Origin: CAZKBP01 sp964551015
Lineage (GTDB): Bacteria > Bacteroidota > Bacteroidia > Cytophagales > Microscillaceae
NCBI GenBank assembly: GCA_964551015.1
Contig: CAZKBP010000002.1
Span: 248,001-312,000 of the forward strand
Length of the DNA: 64,000 nt
Direction of reading: 5' to 3'
The translations under genes and the position numbers were made by a program. The notes beneath the pieces were generated by a model. It saw nothing but the letters and a program-made list of their open reading frames with translations, did not search any database and was not told the DNA's origin. Shown piece after piece: positions 1-9,138 of this stretch; position 1 is the stretch's first letter, and each line of letters begins with the position of its first letter.

Positions 1-62
1 TCACGGTAAGCAACGTGGGCGAAATGATGAATTTTAGTAAAGTTTTCAAAAAATTGAAATAA
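1..62 (+). CDS. C-terminal end of an unidentified protein (partial)
   Basis: An open frame enters from the left edge and ends at a TAA at 60-62. The readable tail is about 19 residues and ends in VFKKLK. It is followed after 50 bp by a strong hairpin (113-138), as expected at the end of a gene. The fragment is too short to assign to a family. Confidence 0.4.
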   Translation, partial: TVSNVGEMMNFSKVFKKLK

Positions 63-112
63 TTACTCATTGCCTAAGCCAAAATAGCAAAGCAATGCGG
101 TCCTAAAATACG

Positions 113-138
113 AAATCCGAGTATCTCTACTCGGATTT
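113..138 (+). terminator. Rho-independent terminator-like hairpin
   Basis: A perfect 11-bp stem (113-123 with 128-138) closes a 4-nt loop. The stem begins with AAA and ends with TTT, and TCTTG follows. It lies 50 bp after the stop codon of the gene entering from the left. Confidence 0.65.
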
Positions 139-185
139 TCTTGTGAATACGAAAGGCAAGAACACGAAAGAACTGCTCGAAGCAA

Positions 186-208
186 AAACCGCTTCTGGAG
201 AGCGGTTT
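186..208 (-). terminator. Terminator of the 220-612 gene
   Basis: An 8-bp stem (186-193 with 201-208) has a 7-nt loop. Read on the minus strand the second arm runs into TTTTTGCT. It starts 12 bp after the stop codon of the minus-strand gene at 220-612. Confidence 0.7.
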
Positions 209-219
209 GTCATCTGTTT

Positions 220-612
220 TTACTTAGCAAGCTGTAGTTTCATCAATTCAGCTTCAATATTATTTTTAGCTAAAACTCTTCGGGTATAGCTCATTTTGCC
301 ATGAGGTACTAGTAAGAAAAATTTACCATTTTTAATCTTAGCTAATTTGGAAAAGAGCTTCCACTCACTAGCCTTTTGTGTTTTATTATCAGATTTCTTA
401 TCAACAATCTCAAAATAATGCTTACCCAACGTGGTTCTGGCGGTCAGGTCAGGCTGAATACTTTTGTCCTTACTCGTCTGGGTGAAACCCGTAGGATCTT
501 CATAATCAGGTAGCTCTGCAGCTTTGATCTCATCGTAGCCCTTGGATTCTAATAATTGCACAGCTGATTTCAAATACTTCTCAAATTTACTTTCCTTTGT
601 CTCTTTGCTCAT
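220..612 (-). CDS. Small hypothetical protein, possible PD-(D/E)XK nuclease-like fold
   Basis: This is a 130-residue soluble protein without signal peptide or membrane segment. An N-terminal charged helix (about residues 5-25) is followed by a core with a PDLTA segment near residue 54, then HYFEIVDKK about 14 residues later, a conserved-looking SEWKLF helix and a hydrophobic strand KFFLLVPHG. The spacing of Asp, Glu and the following charged residues resembles the active-site half of restriction-endonuclease-like folds, but the EIV in place of E-x-K makes activity uncertain. It is a single gene with its own terminator. The family assignment is an inference from pattern only; 'conserved hypothetical protein' is the safe name. 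Confidence 0.6.
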   Translation of the reverse strand: MSKETKESKFEKYLKSAVQLLESKGYDEIKAAELPDYEDPTGFTQTSKDKSIQPDLTARTTLGKHYFEIVDKKSDNKTQKASEWKLFSKLAKIKNGKFFLLVPHGKMSYTRRVLAKNNIEAELMKLQLAK

Positions 613-902
613 ATACTTTGGTTTAAGAAAATGATAAAATTATTACTACCAGATATGTTTAGTAGGTAATCTTATTATACAAAAAACGTGTTAAAAATGC
701 AAGTTATATGATAAAATATTTTTAACATTAAATTAATAAAGTAACTTTTTTGCCATAAATCCAGATCTCGCGTGATTTTGATGTAAGTTTTATGAGCCTT
801 TCCGAGGCAAATCTACAGAAGAATGGCTTGTTCTTGCTTATCTGGAAAAATTCCTTAGTTTCACTGAACAAGAATTTGACCCAATCCCAAAAAATCAAAA
901 AG

Positions 903-1700
903 ATGGAGAATCTAAACCTAACACTGATCCAATCCAAGCTACACTGGCAGGACGCGGCAGCTAATTTGGCCATGTTCGAGGAAAAAATTTGGCAGATCAA
1001 TCAAGCAACTGATTTGATTATCTTGCCAGAGATGTTCACAACCGGATTTAGCATGGAAGCAGAAGCACTGGCGGAGCCGATGAATCTGACGACCTTCAAA
1101 TGGATGAAACAGCAGGCTGCCCAAACCAAAGCAGTGGTGATGGGAAGCTTCATCGTGAAGGAAGAAGGGCATTTTTACAATCGCTTGCTATGGATGGAAC
1201 CAGACGGTAGCTACGATCATTACGACAAAAGGCATCTCTTCCGGATGGCTGACGAGCACCTCACCTTCAGTGCTGGGAATCGCAAAATTATCAAAGAGAT
1301 CAAAGGCTGGAAAATCCTACCGCTCACCTGCTATGACTTACGCTTTCCGGTGTGGAGTCGTAATCTGAATTTGGCTTATGATGTCTGTATTTTTATTGCT
1401 AACTGGCCTAAAGTTCGGCGGTCGGCCTGGAATATTTTACTGCAAGCCAGAGCTGTGGAGAATCTTTGCTACAGCGTTGGCGTCAATCGCGTGGGAGAAG
1501 ATGGCAAAGAGATTGCTTACTCCGGAGATTCGGCGGTGGTAGATTTCAAGGGGACAGTCTTATTCCATCAGACCGAGCAAGAGGTGATTCATACCCAGCG
1601 TCTAGAATGGGCACGCTTGGAAAGGTATCGCCAAAAATTTCCGGCTCACTTGGACGCCGATCTTTTCGAGATCAATCAAGTAATCGCCGAGACTCCATAA
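903..1700 (+). CDS. Omega-amidase, nitrilase family (YafV-like)
   Basis: A carbon-nitrogen hydrolase of 265 residues, the usual length for YafV/Nit2-type omega-amidases, which hydrolyse alpha-ketoglutaramate and alpha-ketosuccinamate and so clean up products of glutamine or methionine-salvage transamination. The catalytic triad is visible: Glu43 in LPEMFTTGFS, Lys109 in YDKRHLF and Cys143 in LTCYDLRFPVW. The protein is cytosolic. The frame is open upstream to 792, but the extra 37 residues match nothing in the family, so the ATG at 903 (MENLNLTLIQ) is chosen. A terminator hairpin follows immediately, so it is probably monocistronic. Confidence 0.9.
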   Translation: MENLNLTLIQSKLHWQDAAANLAMFEEKIWQINQATDLIILPEMFTTGFSMEAEALAEPMNLTTFKWMKQQAAQTKAVVMGSFIVKEEGHFYNRLLWMEPDGSYDHYDKRHLFRMADEHLTFSAGNRKIIKEIKGWKILPLTCYDLRFPVWSRNLNLAYDVCIFIANWPKVRRSAWNILLQARAVENLCYSVGVNRVGEDGKEIAYSGDSAVVDFKGTVLFHQTEQEVIHTQRLEWARLERYRQKFPAHLDADLFEINQVIAETP

Positions 1701-1703
1701 AAA

Positions 1704-1726
1704 AGCCTGCAAAATATCTGCAGGCT
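1704..1726 (+). terminator. Terminator of the omega-amidase gene
   Basis: The stem AGCCTGCA/TGCAGGCT (8 bp, 7-nt loop) starts 4 bp after the stop codon. It is preceded by an A-run and followed by CTTTTCT. Confidence 0.85.
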
Positions 1727-1751
1727 CTTTTCTCTGCTCGAGGAAAGGAAC

Positions 1752-1917
1752 TAAGAGCTTGTTTAAAAATTATCTTCGGGCTGCAAAAGTCCACTTTCGG
1801 AACCTGATTTCATAAAATTTTTCAGCTATAATACCATTATGCCTTCAAAATTTTATATTATCAGAACCAGAAATTGAACTTTTTCGCTCTCAAACCTAAA
1901 ATTTAAACAAGCTCTAA
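1752..1917. mobile_element. MITE-like element with 13-bp terminal inverted repeats and TAA flanks
   Basis: Perfect 13-bp inverted repeats, GAGCTTGTTTAAA (1755-1767) and TTTAAACAAGCTC (1902-1914), bound a 160-bp non-coding AT-rich segment. Each side is flanked by TAA (1752-1754 and 1915-1917), which fits a 3-bp target duplication of the TNA type known for part of the IS5 superfamily. No transposase frame is present, so it would move only in trans. The inner ends also contain a shorter ATAATACCATTATGCC-like palindrome. Because the terminal A/T could belong to either repeat or flank, the exact duplication length is uncertain. Confidence 0.65.
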
Positions 1918-2228
1918 TTAAAATAAATAAACTTTGGCTCGCGCGTGTCTTTACCCAAAAAATTAAAGCGGATGCCAATCACCTCGCCATTATTCTCGAT
2001 AGAGCCTACATTCACGAAAAAATCCGAATTAGGACTACTGCTGTAAGTATCATTTTGTCCTGCCTTCGCTACATTGGTGATTTGGCCGTATTGCCATTTG
2101 ACAGTCTTATCTCTGTTATTAAATTCGAGAATCTGAAATTTAGGCATGCGGTTATTGTACCAGAAATATACTCCGGTGGCAGCCGCTCCTACACCTACTA
2201 AAAGGCCGAGTCTTTGTCTGTTATTCAT
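1914..2228 (-). CDS. Small single-pass membrane protein of unknown function
   Basis: A 104-residue protein has one N-terminal membrane segment (LGLLVGVGAAATGVYFWY, about residues 7-24), followed by a beta-rich soluble part that contains KTVKWQYGQIT and a C-terminal GIRFNFLG. The start is taken at MNNRQRLG (2228). An upstream in-frame Met at 2282 would place an unlikely polar extension before the membrane helix. The stop codon TAG (1914-1916) is built from the end of the neighbouring MITE-like element, so the native C-terminus may have been replaced. No family is recognised. Confidence 0.6.
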   Translation of the reverse strand: MNNRQRLGLLVGVGAAATGVYFWYNNRMPKFQILEFNNRDKTVKWQYGQITNVAKAGQNDTYSSSPNSDFFVNVGSIENNGEVIGIRFNFLGKDTREPKFIYFN

Positions 2229-2853
2229 TTGGTGATAGATTTTGTATGAAAAATTAGATGAAATCGCTCTTCGAAAACACACGCACCGCTATCTATAATC
2301 AGTGCCTGTCCCAATAAAAATTTAGTCCTTATTTATGTTTGATCCATCTGGGTTCAGTATAAAGCCATCTGATGATAGGCTTATGGATTGATGTTTGTGC
2401 TAGTTCTTGCCACAAATTTAAAAATAAAATCAAAATAGCCGAGTAAATTCTCAGGAGAATGCTATTCTCTTACAAATTTGAGCCGTAACGGTGGCTGCCA
2501 AAATCTGCGCTAAAAAGATATTTTTTCTCTTATTAAGAATATTAACTCAAATTAAGAAGCTTTTGAAAAATGAAAAAACTAAACACCTGATTATAAAACC
2601 ATTACAAAAAGTGCTATCTTTTTTTTATGTGAAAGATTAGCTCATTTTATCATTCTGTTATATATTTACAATAAATTAAAATTATTCCAAAGATGGCTTT
2701 GGATTCTAAACTTGGAACATTTATTGTTCATTGAAACAAAAAACTGCAAGGCATCAAAAGGCACATTACACTAATTTTTTACCCAAATAGTTCTACTACT
2801 GATCTGATCTAATCGCCCTATTACACTCAATAATTTCTTTAATTCAGTTGCTA
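2229..2853. other. AT-rich intergenic region between divergent genes
   Basis: The 625 bp between the small membrane protein (minus strand) and the sigma-54 response regulator (plus strand) contain no open frame that looks coding. Both genes must be driven from here. No clear TAnnTTTG promoter or sigma-54 -24/-12 site could be assigned with confidence. Confidence 0.6.
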
Positions 2854-4197
2854 ATGGATTCATTCAAGATATTTATGGTAGAGGACGACGAGATGTATGC
2901 CCAACTGCTCTCCTACCATCTTACCCTCAATCCTGATTATGAGGTTGATACTTTCCCCACCGCCAAAGAGTTTCTCAACAACTTACACCGCAAGCCTTCT
3001 CTGGTAACCTTGGATTATTCCTTGCCAGATATGACCGGGGCGGAGCTTCTCAAAAAAATCAAATCCCAGTATCCAGATATTCCCGTGGTGATTATTTCTG
3101 GTCAAGAGGATATTTCTACTGCGGTGAAGCTCTTGAAGGAAGGTGCCTATGATTATATTGTCAAAGACGATGATGCCAAAGACCGCATTTGGAATACGGT
3201 CAAAAATATTCGCGAGAATATCAGTCTCAAGGATGAAGTAGAGTACTTGCGTGAGGAAATTGGCCGCAAATACGAATTTGGCAAAATTATCAAAGGCAAC
3301 AGCAATGCCATTCGTAAGGTATTTGGCCTGATGGAAAAAGCCGCTTCTACCAATATCACGGTCTCTATCACGGGAGAAACGGGAACTGGAAAAGAACTGG
3401 TAGCCAAAGCAATCCACTATAATTCGGGAAGGAGCAAGAAAAACTTCGTAGCGGTCAACGTGGCCGCCATTCCCCGCGAACTCATCGAGAGTGAACTTTT
3501 CGGACACGAAAAAGGAGCCTTTACCGGAGCGGCCACCCGCCGTATTGGCAAGTTCGAGGAATCGCATAAAGGAACCATTTTTCTGGATGAAATCGGAGAG
3601 ATGGATATGAATATGCAGACAAAATTGCTCCGAGTCTTACAGGAGAAAGAATTAACCCGAGTGGGTGGGAACGAGGTGATCAAAATTGACGTAAGAGTGA
3701 TCGTTGCTACCCACAAAGATTTGGCAGAGGAGGTTCGAAAGAAGAACTTCCGAGAAGATTTGTACTATCGCCTCTTGGGGCTTCCTATCAAAGTACCACC
3801 TTTGAGAAACCGAGGCAATGATATTTTGTTGCTGGCTAAATTCTTTATCGATGAGTTTTGCAAAGAAAACAAACTGCCCAAGTTGAGCATTTCGCCAGAA
3901 GCACAGAAAAAATTGATGAAATATCCTTTTCCCGGAAACGTTAGAGAACTAAAAGCCGTCATGGAATTATCAGCCGTGATGGCCAATGACGATAACATCG
4001 AAGAAGATAGCATCAGCTTTAATTCGGCCACTTCTATGTCGGATATGATGCTAGAAGAAACTACCTTGCGGGAATATACCAACCGAATTATCAAGCATTT
4101 CTTAGACAAATATGATAATAACGTAATGCTTGTGGCTAAAAAGCTAGATATTGGTAAATCTACCATTTATCGCATGCTCAAAAACGAAGAGGTGTAA
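2854..4197 (+). CDS. Sigma-54-dependent response regulator, NtrC/AtoC family
   Basis: A 447-residue transcription activator with the full NtrC layout. An N-terminal receiver domain (about 1-125) has acidic pocket residues Asp11/Asp12 and phospho-acceptor Asp54 (TLDYSLPD). The AAA+ sigma-54 interaction domain (about 145-380) has Walker A GETGTGKE and the GAFTGA loop that touches sigma-54 (221-226). A C-terminal Fis-type helix-turn-helix ends the protein (AKKLDIGKSTIYRML). The ATG at 2854 is preferred to the TTG two codons upstream. The next gene in the same direction is a hybrid histidine kinase 308 bp downstream, a likely but unproven partner. Target genes are unknown. Confidence 0.93.
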   Translation: MDSFKIFMVEDDEMYAQLLSYHLTLNPDYEVDTFPTAKEFLNNLHRKPSLVTLDYSLPDMTGAELLKKIKSQYPDIPVVIISGQEDISTAVKLLKEGAYDYIVKDDDAKDRIWNTVKNIRENISLKDEVEYLREEIGRKYEFGKIIKGNSNAIRKVFGLMEKAASTNITVSITGETGTGKELVAKAIHYNSGRSKKNFVAVNVAAIPRELIESELFGHEKGAFTGAATRRIGKFEESHKGTIFLDEIGEMDMNMQTKLLRVLQEKELTRVGGNEVIKIDVRVIVATHKDLAEEVRKKNFREDLYYRLLGLPIKVPPLRNRGNDILLLAKFFIDEFCKENKLPKLSISPEAQKKLMKYPFPGNVRELKAVMELSAVMANDDNIEEDSISFNSATSMSDMMLEETTLREYTNRIIKHFLDKYDNNVMLVAKKLDIGKSTIYRMLKNEEV

Positions 4198-4505
4198 ATA
4201 AGTGATGATGAGTTTTCCGTCATTTGCGATCAATCTTAAGAAGTTAGCTTTTAGCTGAGAACTTTTGCATAAGTGCTTATCATCCAATGGCACAAGTTTT
4301 CGTATATTAAGCATCCAAACCCTCTGCATTGAAGATTGGATAGGCGAAGCGTAGTACTCGCTACCGTCTATCCAGTAGCTATTTATAATCTTGGAGATTT
4401 TTTAAATTTATACGATTATTTCGCTAATTTTGAATTGATCGAGCACCTTGCCAAAGCTCTTCTCTCTGTGAGTTCGGGGTTTTGAATGTGTAATATGATA
4501 ACTTT
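4198..4505. other. Intergenic region with one imperfect hairpin
   Basis: The 308 bp between the response regulator and the hybrid kinase contain one notable structure: an inverted repeat with outer arms TGGATAG (4337-4343) and CTATCCA (4368-4374) and inner arms AGCG/CGCT. It could be a weak terminator or a folded leader. No T-run follows, so its role is open. No coding frame is seen. Confidence 0.45.
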
Positions 4506-7500
4506 ATGAACACGGAGCACCTTAACAGTGACACCCTCGATATTTCCTCCTTGTGGGGTAGGCTGTCCAATGGGATGAATCAGCCCAAGCCATCTCGAGA
4601 CTACCTTTATCATCTGCTCGAGCTGCTTCAGCACGAGCTCGCCTTAGACTTAGTCTGTATTGCGGTCAAGACTGATCTTCTCACGAATCAGCTCAATTTA
4701 TCCTCAGCAGCAAAGCTTTTCTACGCTCCTGAATCCGACTCACTCCCTAGTCATTTGGAAGAGGCAGATTTTCTCTTTCGTTCGTCTGTGCCCGAAATGA
4801 CATTTGTCAATACGCGGAACAAGCGATCCGAATTTGATTCTTTTATGCACTGGACAGGAAAAGCCCGAGGAGTCGCTGCGCTATTTGCTTCGGATCAAGT
4901 GAGTTTATTACTCTATAATAAGAATAAGAGTGCTTCTTTCCACCAAGATATTTGTCAAAAACTCCAGCCTTTGCTTTTTCAGTATCTGGGCTTTTTGACC
5001 GCCCAACTTCGTGGTGACCGTGCACAATGGTTGGAGGCTTTTTTTGAAGATAACCCACACCCTTCTTTTGTGTACAGCCTGAAGGGGCGCCGTATTCTCT
5101 TCGTTAATCAGGCCATGATCCGTGAATATGGCTACGAACAGGAAGAGTTGCTGCAAATGAATATTGATGATTTGCAGTTAATCCCTTTGCCAGCACAATC
5201 TGAGGCCAAAGCCTTAGATACTGAGCAAAAAATGAAAGGAAATCGCTTAGCAGCCGCCAACGTGACCACCCGCAATACGGTTTTTCACGAGGAAACAGTA
5301 CAGTGGGTACAGGTGAATTCCCTACAAGAAATTAAAGACCAAGAACATTATTACCGAAAAATTCTTGAATCCGCCCACGAATTGATCTACCACGTAGATG
5401 CCGAGGGAAAAATCTCACACGTGAACGACGGTGCCCTACACTTGACGGGATATCAAGTGGAGGAATTACTAGAGCAGCCATTCACAAAACTCATCCGTGA
5501 AGACTATCAAACGACCGCTGCGGCTTTTTACCAACAACAATTAGAAGGTCATTTGACCGAAGCATCTCTACTTGAGTTACCTCTCCTGAGCAAAAGTGGC
5601 CAAGAAGTTTGGATTGAGCAAAAAGTGCATCTGATCGATAAAGAAGGCCAGAATAGGGAATTGGCAGCCATCTCACGCGATATTACTGAACGCCGAGAAG
5701 CCGAGGAGCAAATCAAACTGCTCAAAAAGTGGATAGATCAATTTAATGATGCGATTCAGGTAACTGATTTGGATGGAAACTTTGTTTTTACCAATCGCAG
5801 AGCTGCCGAAAGACTCGGCCACGCCAATGCTGAATTGATCGGTAAGAAAATACAGGAAGTGGATCCCTACAATCAATGGGAAGACTACTTTGAGGAAATT
5901 AAAGAAAAAGAGCGTCTCTATGTAGAGGGGATTGCCTTGCGCCCAGACGGAAGCCCTTTTCCTATCGAGATCACGGCTCAGTACATGACTTTGGGGCCAC
6001 GTGATTACGTAATTGCTTTCTCCCGAGATATTAGTGAACGCAAGCATACCGAAGAACTGCTACTTAATAAGCAAAATCAACTCAAATCTTTCGTAGCGGC
6101 CGCTCCTGCCGCCATCGCCATGTTTGATAAAAACATGGATGTACTCGCAGTGAGCCAAAAATGGTACGAAGAGCACAACATCAAGGAAAAGAACATCATC
6201 GGGAAAAATTATTACGAGTTGTTTCCCAAATCTTCTCAACACTGGCGAGAGATTCATCAACGTTGTTTGCAAGGAGCCATTGAGAGTTGTGAAGAAGAGC
6301 AGATGATCCTCGAGGATGGCACCGAGACCTGGATCAAGTGGGAGGTCAGACCTTGGTACAACTTAGAGAGTCAAGTGGAAGGCATTGTGATGTTTACCGA
6401 AGATATTACACTACGCAAAAATCAGGAAGAAGAGCTTAAAATCGCTCGGGACAAAGCCGAAGAAGGCAGCCGAGCTAAACAACAATTTCTGGCCAACATG
6501 AGCCACGAAATTCGCACGCCCATGAATGCTATTCTGGGGATGACGCGCCTTTTACAAAAAACCAACCTTACACCTCGCCAAGCTACTTACCAAGAAGCCA
6601 TCAAAGCCTCAGCCGACAACCTGCTGGTGATTATCAATGATATTCTAGATATTTCCAAAATAGAAGCAGGTAAACTCAATATAGAATCCGTGGGCTTTGA
6701 TTTGAATCGCTTGATTCACCACCTCTGTAATTCTATTCGTCATCGTGCTGAACATAAAGACGTGGGTCTCTTTTATGATGTAGACCGCCGGATCAATGAT
6801 GTGCTGATTGGCGACCCCGTTCGTCTGAATCAGATTTTGCTCAATTTAGTCAATAATGCCATCAAATTCACCGAAGAAGGTCGGGTGGAAATCGAGTGCA
6901 TTCTCACAGAAAAGACCGAAACCACCAATGAAATTGAATTCAGAGTGATTGATACGGGCATTGGTATTGATGAAGATAAACTCAGTACCATCTTCGAGAG
7001 CTTCAGTCAGGGTGATGATAGCGTAACTCGTAAATATGGTGGCACAGGCTTGGGCCTCTCTATCAGCAAGCGATTGGTAGAGCTATTTGGCGGAGAACTG
7101 AAAGTGCAAAGCCGTCGGGCCACGGGTACAACTTTTTACTTCACACTGAGCCTGAAAGTAGGTAAAGAAAGTGATCTGGCTCGTAAAAAGGAAAAGAAAA
7201 GAAAAAACGTGAGCTTGGACGGAGTACGTGTGTTGCTTGCCGAAGACCACGATATCAATCAGTTTCTAGCCACTACCCTTCTGGATGAATGGGGAACCAC
7301 CGTAGAGGTCGTAGAAGATGGAAGAGATGTAATTCAGAAACTTAGAAAGAAAAAATTTGATGTGGTATTGATGGATATTCAGATGCCCGTCATGGGAGGC
7401 ATTGAAGCCACCCACATCATTCGCCGCCAACTCAAACTGAATGTACCCATCATTGCCTTGACGGCTAATGCCCTGAAAGGTGATAGCGAGCGCTATCTGA

Positions 7501-8024
7501 ATGCCGGGATGGATGCTTATGTTTCCAAGCCCTTCGAACCGGTAGAGCTCTTTAATACCATTGCTCACGTGGTCAATGCCCAAGAAATGGATGAAGAGAT
7601 GAGTACTTTATCCGATCAAAGTCTAAATCAACCACACTCCTATCCCGAAGAGTTATCTTTTAACCCAAATGATATGCCTAACAGCAATATGACACTTTAC
7701 GATTATAGCAAAATCCAGAAAATGGTCAATGGAGACGAGGCCATGGTCAAAAAAATGATCACTATGTTTGTAGAGCGCACGCCAAGCATTCTCCAAGAGC
7801 TACAGCAGAACTTCGAGAGTGGCGATTATATTGGCGTTTCCAAAAAAGCGCATATGCTCAAAGCTTCCATCAGTCTGATGGGCATCGATACCTTGTATGA
7901 AAATATCAGAATGATCGAGAAATTTGCCAAAGAGAACACGAAAATCTCGGAGCTACCCAAGCTGATCGAGGAATTGCATCAGGTTTGTACGCAAGCCATT
8001 CATCAAATGAAAGCAAAGTTGTAA
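4506..8024 (+). CDS. Hybrid sensor histidine kinase with four PAS domains, REC and HPt
   Basis: A 1172-residue phosphorelay protein. Order: an N-terminal unassigned region (1-170), four PAS domains (roughly 175-275, 281-395, 405-515 and 518-635), a HisKA dimerisation domain with phospho-acceptor His667 in NMSHEIRTPMN, a HATPase domain (about 770-890, with DTGIGI and GGTGLGLSI), a receiver domain with Asp957 (LMDIQMPVMGG) and a C-terminal HPt domain with His1116 (KKAHMLKAS). All four relay sites (His-Asp-His plus an external Asp) are intact, so it could pass phosphate to a separate regulator such as the one encoded upstream. No membrane segment is visible, which suggests cytosolic sensing through the PAS domains. 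Confidence 0.93.
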   Translation: MNTEHLNSDTLDISSLWGRLSNGMNQPKPSRDYLYHLLELLQHELALDLVCIAVKTDLLTNQLNLSSAAKLFYAPESDSLPSHLEEADFLFRSSVPEMTFVNTRNKRSEFDSFMHWTGKARGVAALFASDQVSLLLYNKNKSASFHQDICQKLQPLLFQYLGFLTAQLRGDRAQWLEAFFEDNPHPSFVYSLKGRRILFVNQAMIREYGYEQEELLQMNIDDLQLIPLPAQSEAKALDTEQKMKGNRLAAANVTTRNTVFHEETVQWVQVNSLQEIKDQEHYYRKILESAHELIYHVDAEGKISHVNDGALHLTGYQVEELLEQPFTKLIREDYQTTAAAFYQQQLEGHLTEASLLELPLLSKSGQEVWIEQKVHLIDKEGQNRELAAISRDITERREAEEQIKLLKKWIDQFNDAIQVTDLDGNFVFTNRRAAERLGHANAELIGKKIQEVDPYNQWEDYFEEIKEKERLYVEGIALRPDGSPFPIEITAQYMTLGPRDYVIAFSRDISERKHTEELLLNKQNQLKSFVAAAPAAIAMFDKNMDVLAVSQKWYEEHNIKEKNIIGKNYYELFPKSSQHWREIHQRCLQGAIESCEEEQMILEDGTETWIKWEVRPWYNLESQVEGIVMFTEDITLRKNQEEELKIARDKAEEGSRAKQQFLANMSHEIRTPMNAILGMTRLLQKTNLTPRQATYQEAIKASADNLLVIINDILDISKIEAGKLNIESVGFDLNRLIHHLCNSIRHRAEHKDVGLFYDVDRRINDVLIGDPVRLNQILLNLVNNAIKFTEEGRVEIECILTEKTETTNEIEFRVIDTGIGIDEDKLSTIFESFSQGDDSVTRKYGGTGLGLSISKRLVELFGGELKVQSRRATGTTFYFTLSLKVGKESDLARKKEKKRKNVSLDGVRVLLAEDHDINQFLATTLLDEWGTTVEVVEDGRDVIQKLRKKKFDVVLMDIQMPVMGGIEATHIIRRQLKLNVPIIALTANALKGDSERYLNAGMDAYVSKPFEPVELFNTIAHVVNAQEMDEEMSTLSDQSLNQPHSYPEELSFNPNDMPNSNMTLYDYSKIQKMVNGDEAMVKKMITMFVERTPSILQELQQNFESGDYIGVSKKAHMLKASISLMGIDTLYENIRMIEKFAKENTKISELPKLIEELHQVCTQAIHQMKAKL

Positions 8025-8049
8025 GACTTAGATTGTTTTTGAGGGAAGA

Positions 8050-8988
8050 TCAACTCCAACGCACTACTTTCTTTTGTTCGGGTGCTTTGGGGTTTTTTAT
8101 GGCCTGGGGTAAGCCTTCCCAGATGGCTTGCTTGACCATATCAATCAGATGTCTTTTCAGGAACCCACGTTTGACCATTAAGCTCACCTGCCTTACAGGC
8201 TGCGGATTTTCAAAATAGCGCAGTAAGTGTTCACGTCCTTCTAAGGTCAGTGTGGCGAGCTGTGGTAAAAGCGTGTAGCCAAACTCGAGTTCTACCATAC
8301 GACTGAGGGTTTCGAGGGAGCCACTCTCATAAACAAATTGTCGTTCTTGATTGGGTTGAAATTGGCATAGATTCATCACTTGATTGCGAAAGCAATGCCC
8401 TTCGTTGAGAATCCAAAGGTCTTTACTCTCCAAATCTTTCAGGCTAAGGGTTTGTTTTTCTAATAATGCGTGATTTTCTGACAAATAAGCCACGAAAGTT
8501 TCTTCAAAAAGAGGGATTTCTTCCAAGCCTTTTTCCTGAATTGGCGTCACCAGAATAGCCATATCAATTTTATCCGTGTATAGCTTTTGCAATAGCTCCT
8601 GTGTTTGTGATTCTTCAATGACTGGTCTGAGCTTGGGATATTTTTGAATAAACCCGATCAAAAATCGAGGGATTAGGTAGGGTGCCAAGGTCGGAATGAT
8701 TCCAATTTTGAGTTCCCCTTCTACGATGCCTCTTTCAGACTTGATAAAGTCTTTGATCCCTCGTGCTTCCCTGAGTACAGCTCTGGCTCTTCTAATGATT
8801 TCTTGTCCTACTACTGTCGGCTCAATCGGTTGTTTTTTACGGTCAAAAATCACCACATCTAATTCTTGTTCCAATTTTTGAATCTGCATGCTCAGCGTAG
8901 GTTGGGTAACAAAGCATTTTTCAGAAGCCGTCACGAAATGGCGGTAGTTATCAAGTGCCACGATGTATTCCAGCTGTGTAAGTGTCAT
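8050..8988 (-). CDS. oxyR: Peroxide-sensing LysR-family regulator OxyR
   Basis: A 312-residue LysR-type regulator. An N-terminal winged helix-turn-helix (about 1-60, with TQPTLSMQIQKLE) is followed by a substrate-binding-like regulatory domain. The segment GHCFRNQVMNLC places cysteines at positions 199 and 208, the same positions as the redox-sensing pair of E. coli OxyR, which forms a disulfide with hydrogen peroxide. This is strong evidence for OxyR rather than another LysR member. It is convergent with the hybrid kinase, with only 25 bp between their stops. Its expected targets include the AhpC-AhpD genes at 45.2 kb in this window. Confidence 0.93.
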   Translation of the reverse strand: MTLTQLEYIVALDNYRHFVTASEKCFVTQPTLSMQIQKLEQELDVVIFDRKKQPIEPTVVGQEIIRRARAVLREARGIKDFIKSERGIVEGELKIGIIPTLAPYLIPRFLIGFIQKYPKLRPVIEESQTQELLQKLYTDKIDMAILVTPIQEKGLEEIPLFEETFVAYLSENHALLEKQTLSLKDLESKDLWILNEGHCFRNQVMNLCQFQPNQERQFVYESGSLETLSRMVELEFGYTLLPQLATLTLEGREHLLRYFENPQPVRQVSLMVKRGFLKRHLIDMVKQAIWEGLPQAIKNPKAPEQKKVVRWS

Positions 8989-9056
8989 AAAGTTCTCTTT
9001 CCTCTGTATAGGCTATTAAACAAAACTGCAAGCTTCAGGTTGGTCGCTTTTACCAA

Positions 9057-9093
9057 AAAAATGAACCCAGTATCCAACACTAGGTTCATTTTT
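9057..9093 (-). terminator. Terminator after the beta-helix/FN3 gene
   Basis: An 11-bp perfect stem (9057-9067 with 9083-9093) is extended by an inner AGT/ACT pair. The A-run on one side and T-run on the other make it usable in both directions. It lies between the end of the 9139-13977 gene and the start of oxyR. Confidence 0.8.
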
Positions 9094-9138
9094 CTAGCCA
9101 GGATTGGAAAAAGAAAAACCAAATTAGATTTACTTCGC

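Noticed and set aside
792..902. N-terminal extension of the omega-amidase
   Set aside because: The 37 extra residues are not family-like, and the conserved domain begins exactly at the ATG at 903.
8025..8049. Operon of the hybrid kinase with oxyR
   Set aside because: The two genes are convergent, with stops 25 bp apart.
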